DNA of 64,000 nucleotides. It comes from Celoporthe dispersa. Taxonomy: Eukaryota > Ascomycota > Sordariomycetes > Diaporthales > Cryphonectriaceae. The position numbers were made by a program, and so were the translations under genes. The notes under the pieces were generated by a model, which had not been told where the DNA came from, searched no databases, and saw nothing but the letters and a program-made list of their open reading frames with translations. This document shows positions 46,117 through 57,736 of the stretch, piece after piece (positions within the stretch are counted from its first letter, which is position 1; each line of letters begins with the position of its first letter). The DNA lies in assembly GCA_016584495.1 (NCBI GenBank), contig WAID01000004.1:62001-126000 (forward strand), read 5' to 3'.

Positions 46117-47131
46117 ACAAGACGGCTTTGCCATGTTCAAGCGAGGATGAAGGATTTCTGGAGCACTGGCAGAGCTTGAGCATTGTTCTTCCCCAACACA
46201 ACGTCGATCACTTACCAAAATTGAAAATATATCTTGTGCTTTCGCACTGTACATACCATAGTCAAATCTAAAAAAAAAAAAAAAAAATATACGTTGCGGA
46301 ACAACAATGCGTGCACAAGCAAGAGCTAGAGTAGTTTAGTAAAATTTGCATTGCGAATAGATTAATACTGCATTACAATCCTCTCAATACGTAAGTTACA
46401 AAGTACATTACAAGAAATATAAATTAAGAATGCAAGTCTTGCATGATGATCATAGAACAAAAATTGCAATAATCAAGAGTCTTCAACGTGTTTCATATTA
46501 GGAAGTTTATTAATTACTATAAATGAAATTAAGAGTGTACAATATTATACAATATACAGCCTCTTTTATCAGGTTTTATGGAGACATCGTAGTGGTGGCC
46601 AGTGGGGTTGACCTCGGAGCATGGAGCGCAGACGCGTCCGGAGGTAGTGCAGCTTGCTGAATGTACATACGTGCTATGTGACACGGAGTTTGGATGTATC
46701 GACCCAAAAGAAGGTTTAATATTCTCTATAGACTGAGTTGGGCAGACAAGGCACGGCTGTGTTACACATCATGAAAACCTTCCAGGGAGGTTGTCAAAGT
46801 AAATTATGACCACAGTAAACATTAGTAAAGGCGATCAAGGGCGTCATGGTACCAGCAATCGAGAAACGTCCAGGAAAGATGCCTTCGTAGAGTCTCGATG
46901 AAGATTAACAGATTTAAGACACTCTGATACCGTTGTAATACTGACCATAAAGCATTCCGTTCATAATACCACCAATGTACCTACATCCTAAGCACTCGAA
47001 TAGGTTTACGATACATAGTCACCAAGAAGACCCCCTGCTCCCACATGCCGTAAACCGTGGCTCGGTACCGATAAAATGACATGCTATGACGGGCCTGTAG
47101 CCAGGAAATAAACTACTCGCAAACCCCCCAA
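46117..47131. other. AT-rich stretch downstream of the synthase
   Basis: Composition drops to AT-rich from about 46,250 to 46,570, starting with an 18-base A run at 46,270-46,287. No open frame of note is present. The synthase and the aldehyde dehydrogenase gene converge here. No repeat ends or element genes are seen. Confidence 0.5.
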
Positions 47132-48858
47132 TCATCCATATCTCACATTCCCCGCGCCCTCCCTGAACCAGTCGTCCGACGCTAGGGATTCCTCCGCGGA
47201 CGCAAAGTTGATGATGGTGCTTTTCATCTTCGTATACTCGCGATACGCATCGACGCCATTCTCGCTGCCCACACCACTCGCCGTCTTTGCACCACCCCAG
47301 GGACTGCTAGGGTCGTTCCGGTGGTGCGTGTTCACCCAGACGATCCCGGCGTCGATCTGCTCCGAGACCCGATACGCCTGTGAGAGGTCCCTTGTCCAGA
47401 TGGCTGCCCCGAGACCAAAGTCGCTGTCGTTGGCGAGGCGGATGGCCTCCTCCTCGGTGTCGAAGCCCACGATGACGACCACGGGACCAAACGCCTCTTC
47501 CTTCCAGATGCGTGCGCGGAGGATACTGTTGCCGTCTTCGGACCTTAGGATCGACGGTGCATAGTAGTAACCCGTGGAAAGGTCGGTCCCGTCGAGAGGG
47601 CTCGCCCCTCCCAGCCTGAACCCCCCAGCGACGGCGTAACCAAAACCACCAACCACAGCCTCCTGCACCAGGGCCCGGACGTTCTTCAGCTGCTTCTCCG
47701 AGATGAGCGGGCCCATCATCGACGCCGGGTTCGACGGCGCGCCCATATTTCGAGAGATGAGGTCGCATTTGGCCTTCAACCTCTCCACCACCTGCTCCAC
47801 CACCGGGTTCTCCACGATGATCCTCGTAGCGGCCACACAGGTCTGTCCGCTCGCCACAAATGCCCCGAACGCGATCCCGTTCACGGCGACATCAATATCC
47901 GCCTCCTTGAATACCACAAGCGGCGCCTTGCCGCCCAGCTCGGCCGTGAACCTCGCCAGATTCCCTCCCGTGATGCTCCCAATCACCCGGCCGGCCGTCG
48001 TGCCGCCCGTGACGTCCACCTTGCGCACCAGCTCGTGACCCACCAGCGCCGCGCCCGTGGTGGCGCCGTAGCCCGGCAACACACTGAACACGCCGTCCGG
48101 AACACCTGCCTCGGCCAGGATCTCGCCCAGCCTCAGGGTCGTCAGCGGCGTCAGCTCGCTGGGCTTGACGACGACGCTGTTCCCCGCGGCCAGGGCGGGC
48201 GCCACCTTCTTCACGGCGATGAGGAGGGGGTGGTTGAAGGGGGTGATGAGGGCCACGACGCCCAGGGGCACGCGGTCCACCCAGTTGTGTAGTTTTCCCA
48301 CGGTGGGGAGCACGGCGCGCTCCTCGGTGCGCAGGAGGGCGGCGTAGTACTTGAACCAGCGCACCAGGGAGGGCACCTGGGCGTTCATCTCGCGGACGGG
48401 GCGGCCGGTCTGCTGGACCTCGAGCGTGATGAGGCCTGGAAGGTGGGTGGTGAGCAGGGAAGCGGCGCGGTCGAGGACGTCGGCGCGGTGGTGGCGCGGG
48501 GCGCGGGACCAGGTGCCGGACTGGAAGGTGGCGTGGGCGAGGTTGATGGTCTGGTCCACGTCGGCGGGCGAGGCGGAGTGGGCGTGGGCGAAGATGATCC
48601 CTGTGGAGGGGTCTTCGATCGGGATTCTAGAGTGTATTTATGTTCAGAAGGAAAAGACGGTAAACAAAAAGTCTTTTTTTATTTGGATGGGAATAGTTTC
48701 TGTATTTCTTTTTCTTTCTTTTCTTCATCTTTTCCGTCTTTTCTGTGCTGGTTTTCTGAATATAGTCAAGGTGATGAAGGGTTTACTCACAACTCTCCTT
48801 GGCCGGGCGAATACTTGCCACCTACCCACAGCTGGGCCGGCTCGGATGCTACAGACAT
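47132..48858 (-). CDS. Aldehyde dehydrogenase (NAD(P)+-dependent, CitD-like)
   Basis: This enzyme oxidises an aldehyde to a carboxylate with NAD(P)+; in the citrinin pathway CitD does this on a polyketide aldehyde. The ATG at 48858 starts a 68-nt first exon (MSVASEPAQLWVGGKYSPG). The intron 48627-48790 is followed by a second exon to the TGA at 47132. The sum is 1563 nt, or 520 residues, slightly longer than the typical ~480-500. Motifs are VALITPFNHPLLIAVKKVAP and VVKPSELTPLTTLRLGEIL in the cofactor domain, the general base Glu in FTAELGGKAPLVVF, the catalytic Cys in ASGQTCVAATRI, and late blocks EEAFGPVVVIVGF and VWVNTHHRNDPSSPWGG. The last 30 residues are a Ser/Ala/Glu-rich extension. The frame is intact. 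The link to the cluster rests on position and on the aldehyde expected from the synthase's R domain. Confidence 0.9.
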
Positions 48859-51542
48859 GATGGGTGGGACCTCAGACGAGAGCTATAGGTGATCGAGAAG
48901 CCAGAGGAGGTCCTCTGGACGAGGTTTAGCTGGGCGAATCCTGCAGTGGATGATGATGATGAGGGAGGAGGAAGAGAGAAAGAGACCGCTGGAGAGGTTC
49001 TCTGGAGCTCGAGGTTATCGCCGGCATCTTTTAATGGGCCGCGAGATTCTCGACCCCGGCAACAACGGCGGGCCGTTCCGTGGTACAGGGAACAGGGGAT
49101 CAATAGGAGATCAGTGGGTTCAACAGCAAAGAGTGACTGCTTTTTGTAGTTACATTTTCTGAAAGGGCATAGAGACAGTTTGTTGAGGTCTCCGGATTCA
49201 TAGAGCAAGCAGATCATTATATCGTGTCCAGAGGGAAGTATTAAACATTGTATCCCGGTTTTGGGCTTGCGCCTGGCATTTGTACACACAACACAATAGC
49301 AGCTTCCTCTCACCAGCCAATTTGTATCACTTGCGCCTTGCATATTATTTTGCGTACTTGCAATACCCTCTTTCGCCTTCAATAGTCATAATTCCCACAA
49401 TACCCACATTCTCAATCACAGGCTCCTCAAGTCCTTGATTGTTCTGAACATTGCTTAACCCAAGTATATCAAAATACGACACATCAATTCGTCATGTGCT
49501 TAGGCGCGTAATCCATTTCGCACTCTCGACAGATAGGGTTTTCAAGACCATCTCGAGTGGACCTCCCGAGCGAGATTACCTGTCATATCATAAAATAAGG
49601 AGCGGAAAACGTCGTCGTGGTAGCTACATGATGGGAGGGCTTGGATCTCTATGATGCATACAGTATCGCTATCAGCCCAAGTTATCAAGACGAGAGACTT
49701 GATCAGCATGTAGACGAAGATTTGTTTCAAGGCAGCATCTTCAAAAATACCTACCGACTCCTCCTAACGTCCCACAATACACTTCGCTCCATTCTTTGGC
49801 AGATAATAGACGGCCGACTTTGGCACTTTTGGGTGGTGGGATGCAGCAGAAGCTACTCAAACAGCGGTACATTCCATTACCGGAATGACTGGCGAGTTTG
49901 TAACCCTAAATAGGGCTTTTCTGATCCTAACGAGAAATTATGTATCGAGCACTGCTAATCTTGTTACTCTGCTATCCCTCAACAAGGGTACCTGTCTAAA
50001 TAGTGTCCTCTTTTGGGCGTAGGCACATGTCTTGTGTCGATGAAGAAAAATAAGTTCAGCTTAAAATGAGGAATCAAGAACTATGTGAGAGCTCGTGAAT
50101 ACCTACTGACCTGTACTTGTCTTGCAATCAATTGCTCAGTCTAGATAGGCTCAGTCAACGCATAAGCCAGCAGATCTTGCCTTACTTTTTTTTTTCTCTC
50201 CACGCATTACAATACAGCTTATCCGTCTAATATTTTTTGACTTTGATAATAACGAGAACATATGTTCAAACTATCATTTTACCTAAGTTTATTGCTGTAT
50301 CTTCATGTCAGAGAACAGTGTCCTTATGGTAAAAGCAGGTGGTAGACTTTAGGGCGGGAATGTATTTCTTTTCTTCATCTTCATCAGACAGATAACAACT
50401 ACAGACAATTTTGTTTCCTTTGCTTTGATTTTTAGCCCTCTGGTAGGTTTCTGAGACAGGTTTTCACCCTGTTGTGCCTTTGTGGCCTTCTTTTGCTGCC
50501 GTCCCAGGTAATGTAGGGCTGACAGGGCCCTTGCCCATGGGCCTCCGGTGTCAGTTATCTCTGCAACTGATTCAGCAGAAGGATTACAGCTTATAAAATC
50601 GAAGCTACATTCCACCTGCGCGATAGAAGAAGAGGGAAGGGAAAGCAAGCCCGGTCAAGCTTAGCAGAAACTGTCTAGAAAGCTGCAGTAGGTGCCTGCT
50701 AGGCAAGCACGGCGTGCATAATAGCGACTTACTGACCCTTGAACAAGTGTGAATGGTCCACTGGTTGATCCACGCTACCTCCTCAGGCGACCAAGACACA
50801 AGCATCCGAGTCATTGACGGCCCAAGAAAGAGAGGGGGGAAAGGGGGGTACGCGTGATCATTACAACGAAATACTTTTGGTAATCACGGAAACTCTTACC
50901 GACGCAACCTTTTTTTTTTCCCTCGTCGCTTGCTGGCTTCCGTCCCACTCCTCGCTCAAGCATGGGGTCAGCGCTTTGTGCCTCGTGTGGAAATAGGTTC
51001 AGCTCCGGAGATGCCAAATCAGGGAAGCCGACACGACAGGCTGAGACAATGCGCCGAACGGCCATAATCGCCCAACCTTGATCTACACACGCTAAGTACA
51101 ATCCTCCGACTATTATTCAGGTCTTTTGTTCCCCGCGCGAAAGCAAACTAACGATGGGTCCTCCGTCAGCGGAGAGAGGCCCCCTCCCGCAACCAGATTC
51201 TTGGCTTGGCTTTTTCTGGGGGAAAATGCGGGGTGGAGTGGGTGTGCGTGTGTGTCTGCATAAGTTGATGATGTATCATCTGACCTGTGGTACTACGTGT
51301 TGAACACAGTCCGTTGAGTAGGAACAGCGGAGGACTGTCGCCCTGTATTTTGTCCCGCGAAGACAAGCTGAACAGACACAAGATAGACACGAGCCAGCCG
51401 AACTGACTGGATTATTTCTTCTTCTTCTTCTTCTTCTTCTTCGACTCCTCCTCCTCTTCCGCGAGAAAAGCCGAGAGATATTATCAGTAATCAAGAACAG
51501 CCTAAAGAAACACATATTGTCCATCCAACCTGGCCAGCAAAG
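48859..51542. other. Long divergent intergenic region
   Basis: These 2.7 kb lie between the divergent aldehyde dehydrogenase and flavin monooxygenase genes. I find no supported gene; open frames near 48,850-49,380 (minus) and 50,350-51,100 lack motifs and introns. A T-rich run is near 50,187 and a T run near 50,911. Confidence 0.4.
51416..51442. repeat. (TTC)9 microsatellite
   Basis: Nine TTC units lie in the 5' flank of the flavin monooxygenase gene, about 100 bp before its ATG. Confidence 0.9.
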
Positions 51543-53641
51543 ATGAGCCCATCTGCAACAACAGACTCACAAAACACCATCCCCTCTAGCCAGCGCAGCG
51601 AACCAGGCTCCATCAGCGTCCCTATAGCAAAATGGCCCAAGACCGCCACTGACGGCCCCATAGACGCGCTGGCCATAGCCAGGGGCGTATTCTCCAGCCT
51701 CAACTCCCACCTCGCCAAGTTGCCTCAAGAGAGGCCGCCGACGGCATCGCGTCCCTCTTCCTGGAAGAGGGCTGCTACTGGCGCGACCACCTCGCCCTGT
51801 CGTGGGACCTGCGCACGTTGAAGAACCGCGACAGGATCGCCGCCTTCCTGGCGGACAATGCGAGCCTCGAGGAAGTCACCGTCGACACCTCGACCGAGTT
51901 CCGGTCGCCTAAAGTTGGGGCCTTCAATCCAGAGCAGACGGTCAAGGGCATCGTGGTCTACCTCACTTTCTCCACAAGGCTAGGACGGGGACGTGGGTTC
52001 GCGAGGCTGGCCCAGGAGGGTCGTGATGATAGCGGCGGCTGGAAGATATGGACGCTGTTTACGGGCTTGGAGGAGCTGAAAGGGTTTGAGGAGCCTCTTA
52101 AGGCGCGGCGGGCTACTGGGGTGGCGCATGGGTATCATCAGGGGCGGAAGAATTGGCTTGACAGGAGGCGGGAGGAGGAGAACTTTGTCAATGGCGACCC
52201 TGATGTTCTCATATTGGGTGAGTTATCTCTTTTGTTCTTCTTCTTTTCTCTACCGAGTCAACTAACAGACAACTCAACTCACTCATAGGTGCTGGTCAGG
52301 CTGGGCTCACTGCTCATGCCAGGCTGAAGATGCTGAACGTCCCAACGCTGATTGTAGATGCGAATGCCACTGTCGGTGACAACTGGCGGCAGCGATACCA
52401 CCAGCTCGTCCTGCGTATGTGAAACCCCCCCCCCCCCCCCTCAGCTTTCATTCCTCCCACTTCTTCTTCTCTAGCACAAAGAACCAGCAGCTGACCATAG
52501 GGGGAAAACAAAATGATTTCTCCTTACAGACGACCCAGTCTGGTACGACCACATGCCGTACATTCCCTTCCCCGACTGGTGGCCCATATTCACGCCCAAG
52601 GACAAGCTGGGCGACTTTTTCGAGTCTTATGCCAAGCTGCTGGAGCTGAACGTGTGGACAAGATCAACGGTCGAGGCGGCCTCGTGGAATGAAGCTGAGA
52701 AGCGCTGGACCATCACGGTCAGACGCACGCGCCCAGACGGCCAGGGCGGCGAGGAAATGCGCATCCTCCGCCCCAAGCACATCATCCAGTCCACAGGCCA
52801 CTCCGGCAAACCCAATCTGCCCTCGTTTCCAGGGATAGAGACATTCCAGGGTGAATTTTTGGGCCACAGCTCAGCATTTCCAGGCGCCCGCGCGGACGGA
52901 GCAGGCAGGAGGGCCGTCGTGGTGGGAGCATGCAACTCTGCCCACGATATCTGCCAGGACTACCACGAACAAGGCTACGCGGTGACCATGGTCCAGCGGT
53001 CCTCGACCTGTGTGGTGTCGAGCGCAGCCATCTGCAGCATCGGCCTGGCAGGCTCCTACGAAGAAGGCGGGGCCCCAACCGAGGACAACGACCTGGCTGC
53101 GTGGGCCACGCCGGCAGAGGTGCTCAAGGCTGCGCACAGGGAGGTCTACGCCGCACAGCAGGCCCTAGACGCAGACGCCCTTACCGGCCTGCGCAACGCT
53201 GGCTTCGCCGTGGACAGCGGGCCGGACGCGTGTGGCCTGTTCATCAAGTACCTGCAGCGCGGTGGGGGGTACTACATCGACGTCGGGGCCTCGCGGCTCA
53301 TCGCGGACGGGAGCATCGCCGTCAAGCAGGGGCAGGAGGTAGTTGAGGTGCTGCCGCGGGGCCTGCGCCTTGCGGACGGGACTGAGCTGGCGGCGGACGA
53401 AATTGTGTTTGCGACGGGGTACCAGAACATGCGGACCCAGGCGCGGACCATCTTTGGCGACGCGGTGGCGGACAGGCTGCGGGATGTCTGGGGGTTTGAT
53501 GAGGAGGGTGAGTTCAGGGCGCTGTGGAGGGACTCGGGACATCCTGGGTTTTGGTTTCATGGCGGGAATCTGGCGGTCTGTCGGTATTACTCGAGGGTCC
53601 TGGCGCTGCAGATCAAGGCGCAGCTGGAGGGCTTGGCTTGA
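51543..53641 (+). CDS. Class B flavin-containing monooxygenase, frame broken near N-terminus
   Basis: This is an FAD/NADPH monooxygenase of the fungal FMO/YUCCA-like kind, about 637 residues. Exons are 51543-52217, 52289-52414 and 52530-53641. An N-terminal NTF2-like region (EEGCYWRDHLALSWDLRTL) precedes the FAD site (VLILGAGQAGLTAHARL, formed across the first splice). Then come HMPYIPFPDWWPIF, the FMO-signature-like FQGEFLGHSSAF, the NADPH site VVVGACNSAHDI, and FATGYQNMR near the end. Between HLAK and EAADGIASLF the frame shifts by one missing base, around 51,715-51,735; the exons sum to 1913 nt, one short of whole codons. A run of 14 C lies in the second intron. Substrates of this group range from indole-3-pyruvate to polyketides. 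Cluster membership is plausible but less certain than for the genes at 28-48 kb. Confidence 0.85.
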
Positions 53642-54280
53642 AGAGGGAAGAAGTAGTAAGTGATACGGATGAGGTCTGCTGGTCCAAAATGCTCCTTAAC
53701 CAATTATATCTTAAATTCCAGGAACAATGCTTATTAATTCAATCACAAAACCTACAAGACTTCAAAACCAGTAGTAAATTATGAACGACCTGCTCCAGTG
53801 CTGAATATACCATTTCGGGAAATTTTATTCATCTCAGCACAACTTACGACCAAGCCTCGAAACAGCCTCGATATTTGTGGCCCATGATAATATAAAGGAA
53901 ATTATAATCTTGGATCCCATAATTATAGTCTGTAGCATACGAGTGCATTCCTTGTCCACGAGTCATTCAGTCTCGCGGTTGCAGCTCGTGATGTTGGACT
54001 ACCCCTTAAGCGCAATGTCGGCGCCGGTGTTCCCTAGACGAAGAATCCTCGGCTCCGGAGTTGCTTGGTCAAAGTCACTATGGCCTCATTGTAGGTGGGT
54101 ACCTTTGTAAAGCACTGTTCATGGCCGCTATAGTACGTACTATGCCAGAAATATCTATAAGAAGGGTTGCGGCACACCACCGTTTAGGACAATGATGTGG
54201 TAGCCAAGCTTCGTCAAGCACGAGTGTGTGTCTTCTTTTTCGCATTAGGTACTATTCACAAACACCAACAATACGGCAAG
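53642..54280. other. Intergenic stretch
   Basis: No gene is visible. The sequence is moderately AT-rich just after the flavin monooxygenase stop codon. Confidence 0.4.
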
Positions 54281-54566
54281 ATGGGTTACAACAGATTCTT
54301 GGGCCGGCATGCAGAGGCCATGTCTTGATCCTAGTTGTTCAGCAACACCGCCATCCAGCACTACAACGCCTCTTGTGGTGCAGCCTCTGGAATCCTGTTC
54401 ATCCTGGCCTTCATCGTGGCCGACTTCATCCCCCCGATCAATCTCGCCTGGGACGCGGAGAGAACAGCAGCCTTTCACCAGGAACACACAACCCTCATCC
54501 GCGCAGGTGCTGCCATCCTCATGATCGCCGGCGGCTTCTATCTCCCCCTTCTCTACGGCCATACAC
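54281..54566 (+). pseudogene. Truncated integral-membrane protein gene
   Basis: ATG at 54281 reads MGYNRFLGRHAEAM, then meets TGA and TAG in a 12-nt stretch before the frame resumes with LFSNTAIQHYNASCGAASG. ILFILAFIVADFIPPINLAW follows, then AAFHQEHTTLIRAGAAILM and IAGGFYLPLLYG. This looks like the first two membrane spans of a fungal four-helix membrane protein often found near secondary-metabolite genes. The rest of the protein is missing: from about 54,565 the sequence belongs to a different gene fragment. The two stops and the truncation indicate a relic. Confidence 0.6.
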
Positions 54567-54795
54567 GTATGTCGAGCCCACGGAGGCGGCAGTGCAGGCG
54601 TAGACCGAGCATGTGGTCTCGTGCAGCGAGGCGTCGCTTGTGAACCAGGTCGACAGCTGGATCACGGGCGTGTATAGGAAAGTGAAGGGGCGGTCGGAGA
54701 GGACGGTGGTTCGATATACGGGTCATATGCACGAGTACAAGAGGAGGTGTGCGGCGTGTAGGGATGCTGGCTGGGAGGGTCTTCAGTTTGCTTGA
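54565..54795 (+). pseudogene. C-terminal relic of a Baeyer-Villiger monooxygenase
   Basis: Reading TYVEPTEAAVQA, then a TAG, then TEHVVSCSEASLVNQVDSWI and TGVYRKVKGRSERTVVRYTG, then HMHEYKRRCAACRDAGWEGLQF, this matches the end of cyclohexanone/phenylacetone-type monooxygenases. Those read E-P-T-x-x-A-x-x-x-W, then a Leu...SW..G.N..GK block, then Y..G....Y...C.......GY.GF. The TAG stands exactly where that family has Trp, so it can be read as a single TGG to TAG change. No N-terminal half with FAD or NADPH sites is nearby. It is joined directly to the membrane-protein fragment at about 54,565. Confidence 0.65.
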
Positions 54796-55226
54796 GCTTT
54801 TTCAATATACTTTTCATGCCGTCCAAAGGTCATCATCTCTCTCTTTAAATATTAACTGTCTGTTGGGAATAGGGTTTCTTTTAGTGATACGGAGTAACAA
54901 ATATTTAATTACAAGTACACATGCTCGCAAGTAAATTACCAGTTACTCAGAAAGTAAGAATATTCGCACACATCAAAAGAAGAAGAAAAAAAGACGGGAC
55001 GAAGAAAAGAACACATAATAGCTCCCGGATTAAGCCACTACTATATTCAAGAGGTCTTGTTAGCATTCAGAATTAATTGTAACTCTCAAGCATTTTCTTA
55101 TATAAAAACTGCATAATCTGTGAACAAATGCAAAGACCAAGACAGCCCACAAAACCCTCAATTCAACCTACCACCCACCTTTTTCCTCTCTTCTCCCCCC
55201 ACCCCCCCTCTTTTTTTATTTCTTTT
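54796..55226. other. AT-rich intergenic stretch
   Basis: AT-rich sequence separates the relics from the 3' end of the permease gene. The last 60 bases are C- and T-rich on the plus strand. No gene is seen. Confidence 0.4.
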
Positions 55227-57050
55227 TCATTCCACTCTCTGGAAATGCACACCCTCCACCCTCTGCCCCTCAATAAACATAACCGGCGGGGTAAAATGCC
55301 TCCGCCCATGAAACACATAAGCCACCACGCTCAAAATAATAACCGCCACCCAGATCACCGGCGCCCAGTTCGCATCTGCCGGCGCTGGCGAGGTCTCTCC
55401 CGGGAAACAGCTCATGACGACGATGAAACCCGAGTAGGCGACGGCGACGACGTTGACAGGTAAACCCCAGCGGCCGAGGCTCCAGCGGGCCGGGGGCAGG
55501 GGCGGAGAGTCGCCCACGCCTAGGCGGCGGAGGAGGACGCAGCCTATGGAGAGCATATATGTGGACATGAGGGCCAGGAGGGAGAGGGAGGCGATGATGG
55601 TGAAGGCCAGGCTGGATCCCAGAGAGACCAGTGAGATGATCACGGAGATGAAGGTGGAAGCGTAGACTGCGTTGAAGGGTTGGTCGTATTTTTGGTTCAT
55701 CTGTGTTGCGACTGTGTGGTCAGAAAAGGATTCTTTTTTCTCTTTCTCTCTTCTTCTTTTCTTCTTCCTCCCCCCTCCCCCCCCCCGGGTGGTCACAGGC
55801 TTCCAAAACTCACGTGGGAGATCCATGAGGAAAAAGGGAACCCCTTGTCTCTGGAAAAAGCCCATATCTCACGCGATGTTGTCGCCAGAGCGGTAATGTT
55901 TCCGGCGGCGATGAGGAGGATCAACACGACAGCCAGGAACAAGGCCGCACCGTTGCTCCCCGTATTGGCAAAGAGGTTTAAGTAGGGCAAGTCGGAGTCG
56001 AGGATGGACTCCAGCGGGCCCATGCAGAACAACATCGTGATGACGAGCAGGATGGCCATGATGGAGTTTAGGACGTAGGACCACCACATGGCGAGAGGAA
56101 CAGTGAGAGAAGCATCCCTCACCTCCTCGGCTAGGAGTTCAAAGTGATAATCAGCATCAAGCTACCGACCAGTAGAGATTTCTAAGGAAAAGGAAAAAAG
56201 AAAAAGAAAAAAAAATGAAAAGGGAAGAAGAAAAGGGATACGACTGCTTACAGATGTGCACGATGGTGTCACTCCCCAACATCGACCAGATAATAGCCAC
56301 CTGCGTAACCAGACAGGCCGCACCGTAATTCTCCCACCCGCTGTTGTTCTCAAAACCCGCAAACACCTCCCGCCCGCTGTTCAGAGGCCGACACAATCCC
56401 CACAGCACCCCGACGAAGGCGACCAGGCCGATGGTATGCCCCACCAGGCTCCCGACCTCGATAGCGGGGAGCATGCTGGCCCCGAGCGTGTTGCAGACGA
56501 TGGTGACGAGCATGAGCGCCAGCAGGATCAGGAACAGCTGCCAGCCCGTCATGGTGAGGTCGGGCCAGGTCAGGTTGACCGTGACCTGCACGAGCTGGGC
56601 ACACACGTAGACGCCGCCCGCGTAGCTGGCGATCCAGCCTAGGCTGCTCATCCAGCCCGCGGCGTAGCTGGCCTCCTTCTGCCAGCGAGGAGGGGCGAAC
56701 TCGCTCACCCAGTGGTACTGCCCGCCCGCCGTCGGGCTCATGGAGCACATCTCGGCGAGGGACAGGACGACGGACCCGTAGAGCACCATGCACCCGATAA
56801 AAGTCCAGAAGAAGCCGCCGTAGCCCACGGACGGGATCGACGGCGACATGGACACGATGGCGTACTCCCATGTGGCCATGTAGATGGACACGAAGCCAAA
56901 CGTCGACCAGAACGAAAAGTTGCGCCGGAACTGCTGCTCCTTGCCCAGCCTCGCCATGTCGGCCGCATCGTTGTCGACGAGGAGGGAGTCCGTCCCCACC
57001 GCCGCCTCGTCGGGCGAGACAGCTTTGGCGAGCATGTTCCTGGACGACAT
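55227..57050 (-). CDS. Amino-acid/choline/GABA permease (APC family)
   Basis: This is a plasma-membrane permease of the fungal Uga4/Hnm1 group (GABA, choline, polyamines). The ATG at 57050 begins MSSRNMLAKAVSPDEAAVG. Introns at 56131-56251 and 55701-55813 leave 1590 coding nt, or 529 residues, the usual size for 12 spans. Key blocks are FSFWSTFGFVSIYMATWEYA in the first span and VLSLAEMCSMSPTAGGQYHW, the group signature. GSDTIVHI joins EEVRDASLTVPLAMW across the first splice. ALATTSREIWAFSRDKGFPF and QPFNAVYASTFISVIISLVS follow, with a short hydrophilic tail. The last exon's 3' splice site was placed to keep the frame and the conserved SH-MNQKYDQPFNAV join. The frame is intact. The gene lies outside the cluster core. 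Confidence 0.9.
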
Positions 57051-57736
57051 TGTCGGAGGGGGTCGATATGGGACTGGTAGGCCACCAATCACTCGTCCAT
57101 GGATGTATCGTATCGAGGCAGGACAGCACAGGAGACTGGAACAGGAGCTGAGAGGTACGAAGGGGGAGGAGTGTGAGTGCAGTCGACAATATCTTCTTAG
57201 GTGAGACGAGAAAATGCAGACACACATATAGTGTGGCGAACGACCATGCTTCTCGCCTTATCATGGTTGACTATCAGGAGTGGTGTAATTTGCGTGCATA
57301 TGCTGCTGCGCTAGCGCTGTAACACCGCGTACGCTGCAGGTCGAGTAGGGCGTCCAGCTAAAGACAGCCTATGGCTGGACCATCCTACTTGAGACAAGTC
57401 TGAGCATCTGTGGCCAGGGGTGTTTCCGTCGCTCCTCTGAAGGAATGCATTGCCGGTAGCCGGGGTACATGAGATAAGTCGATGATTATGGGGCGTCTGT
57501 CAACGTATCAAGAGTGAGAGGGAGATGGGGCCACGAGAAAATGCCCGATAAGATAGATACTGTGAGGCTGCTATATAATATACCCAGACGCTACATCAAG
57601 GACGGATCAGACTTTTTGAGATAAATTCGCCAGGCCGAGTTGCGTCCCACATGCCAGTGTGCATTCTGTGGCATGCTCAATCACAAGCGCAATAATCACA
57701 ACACATCGAGAATGCTGTCGAGGATGACGACCAGGC
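57051..57736. other. Intergenic stretch between two minus-strand genes
   Basis: This is the upstream region of the permease gene and the 3' flank of the peptidase gene. No coding sequence is evident. Confidence 0.4.

Noticed and set aside
48849..49382. Minus-strand frame with a few cysteines, divergent region
   Set aside because: It overlaps the first exon and 5' flank of the aldehyde dehydrogenase gene and ends in a low-complexity Ser/Pro run. It has no family match that I recognise.
51680..51722. A 43-nt intron to explain the flavin monooxygenase frame break
   Set aside because: It would delete a helix (FSSLNSHLAK) that fits the N-terminal domain well. A missing base is simpler and matches the other genes.
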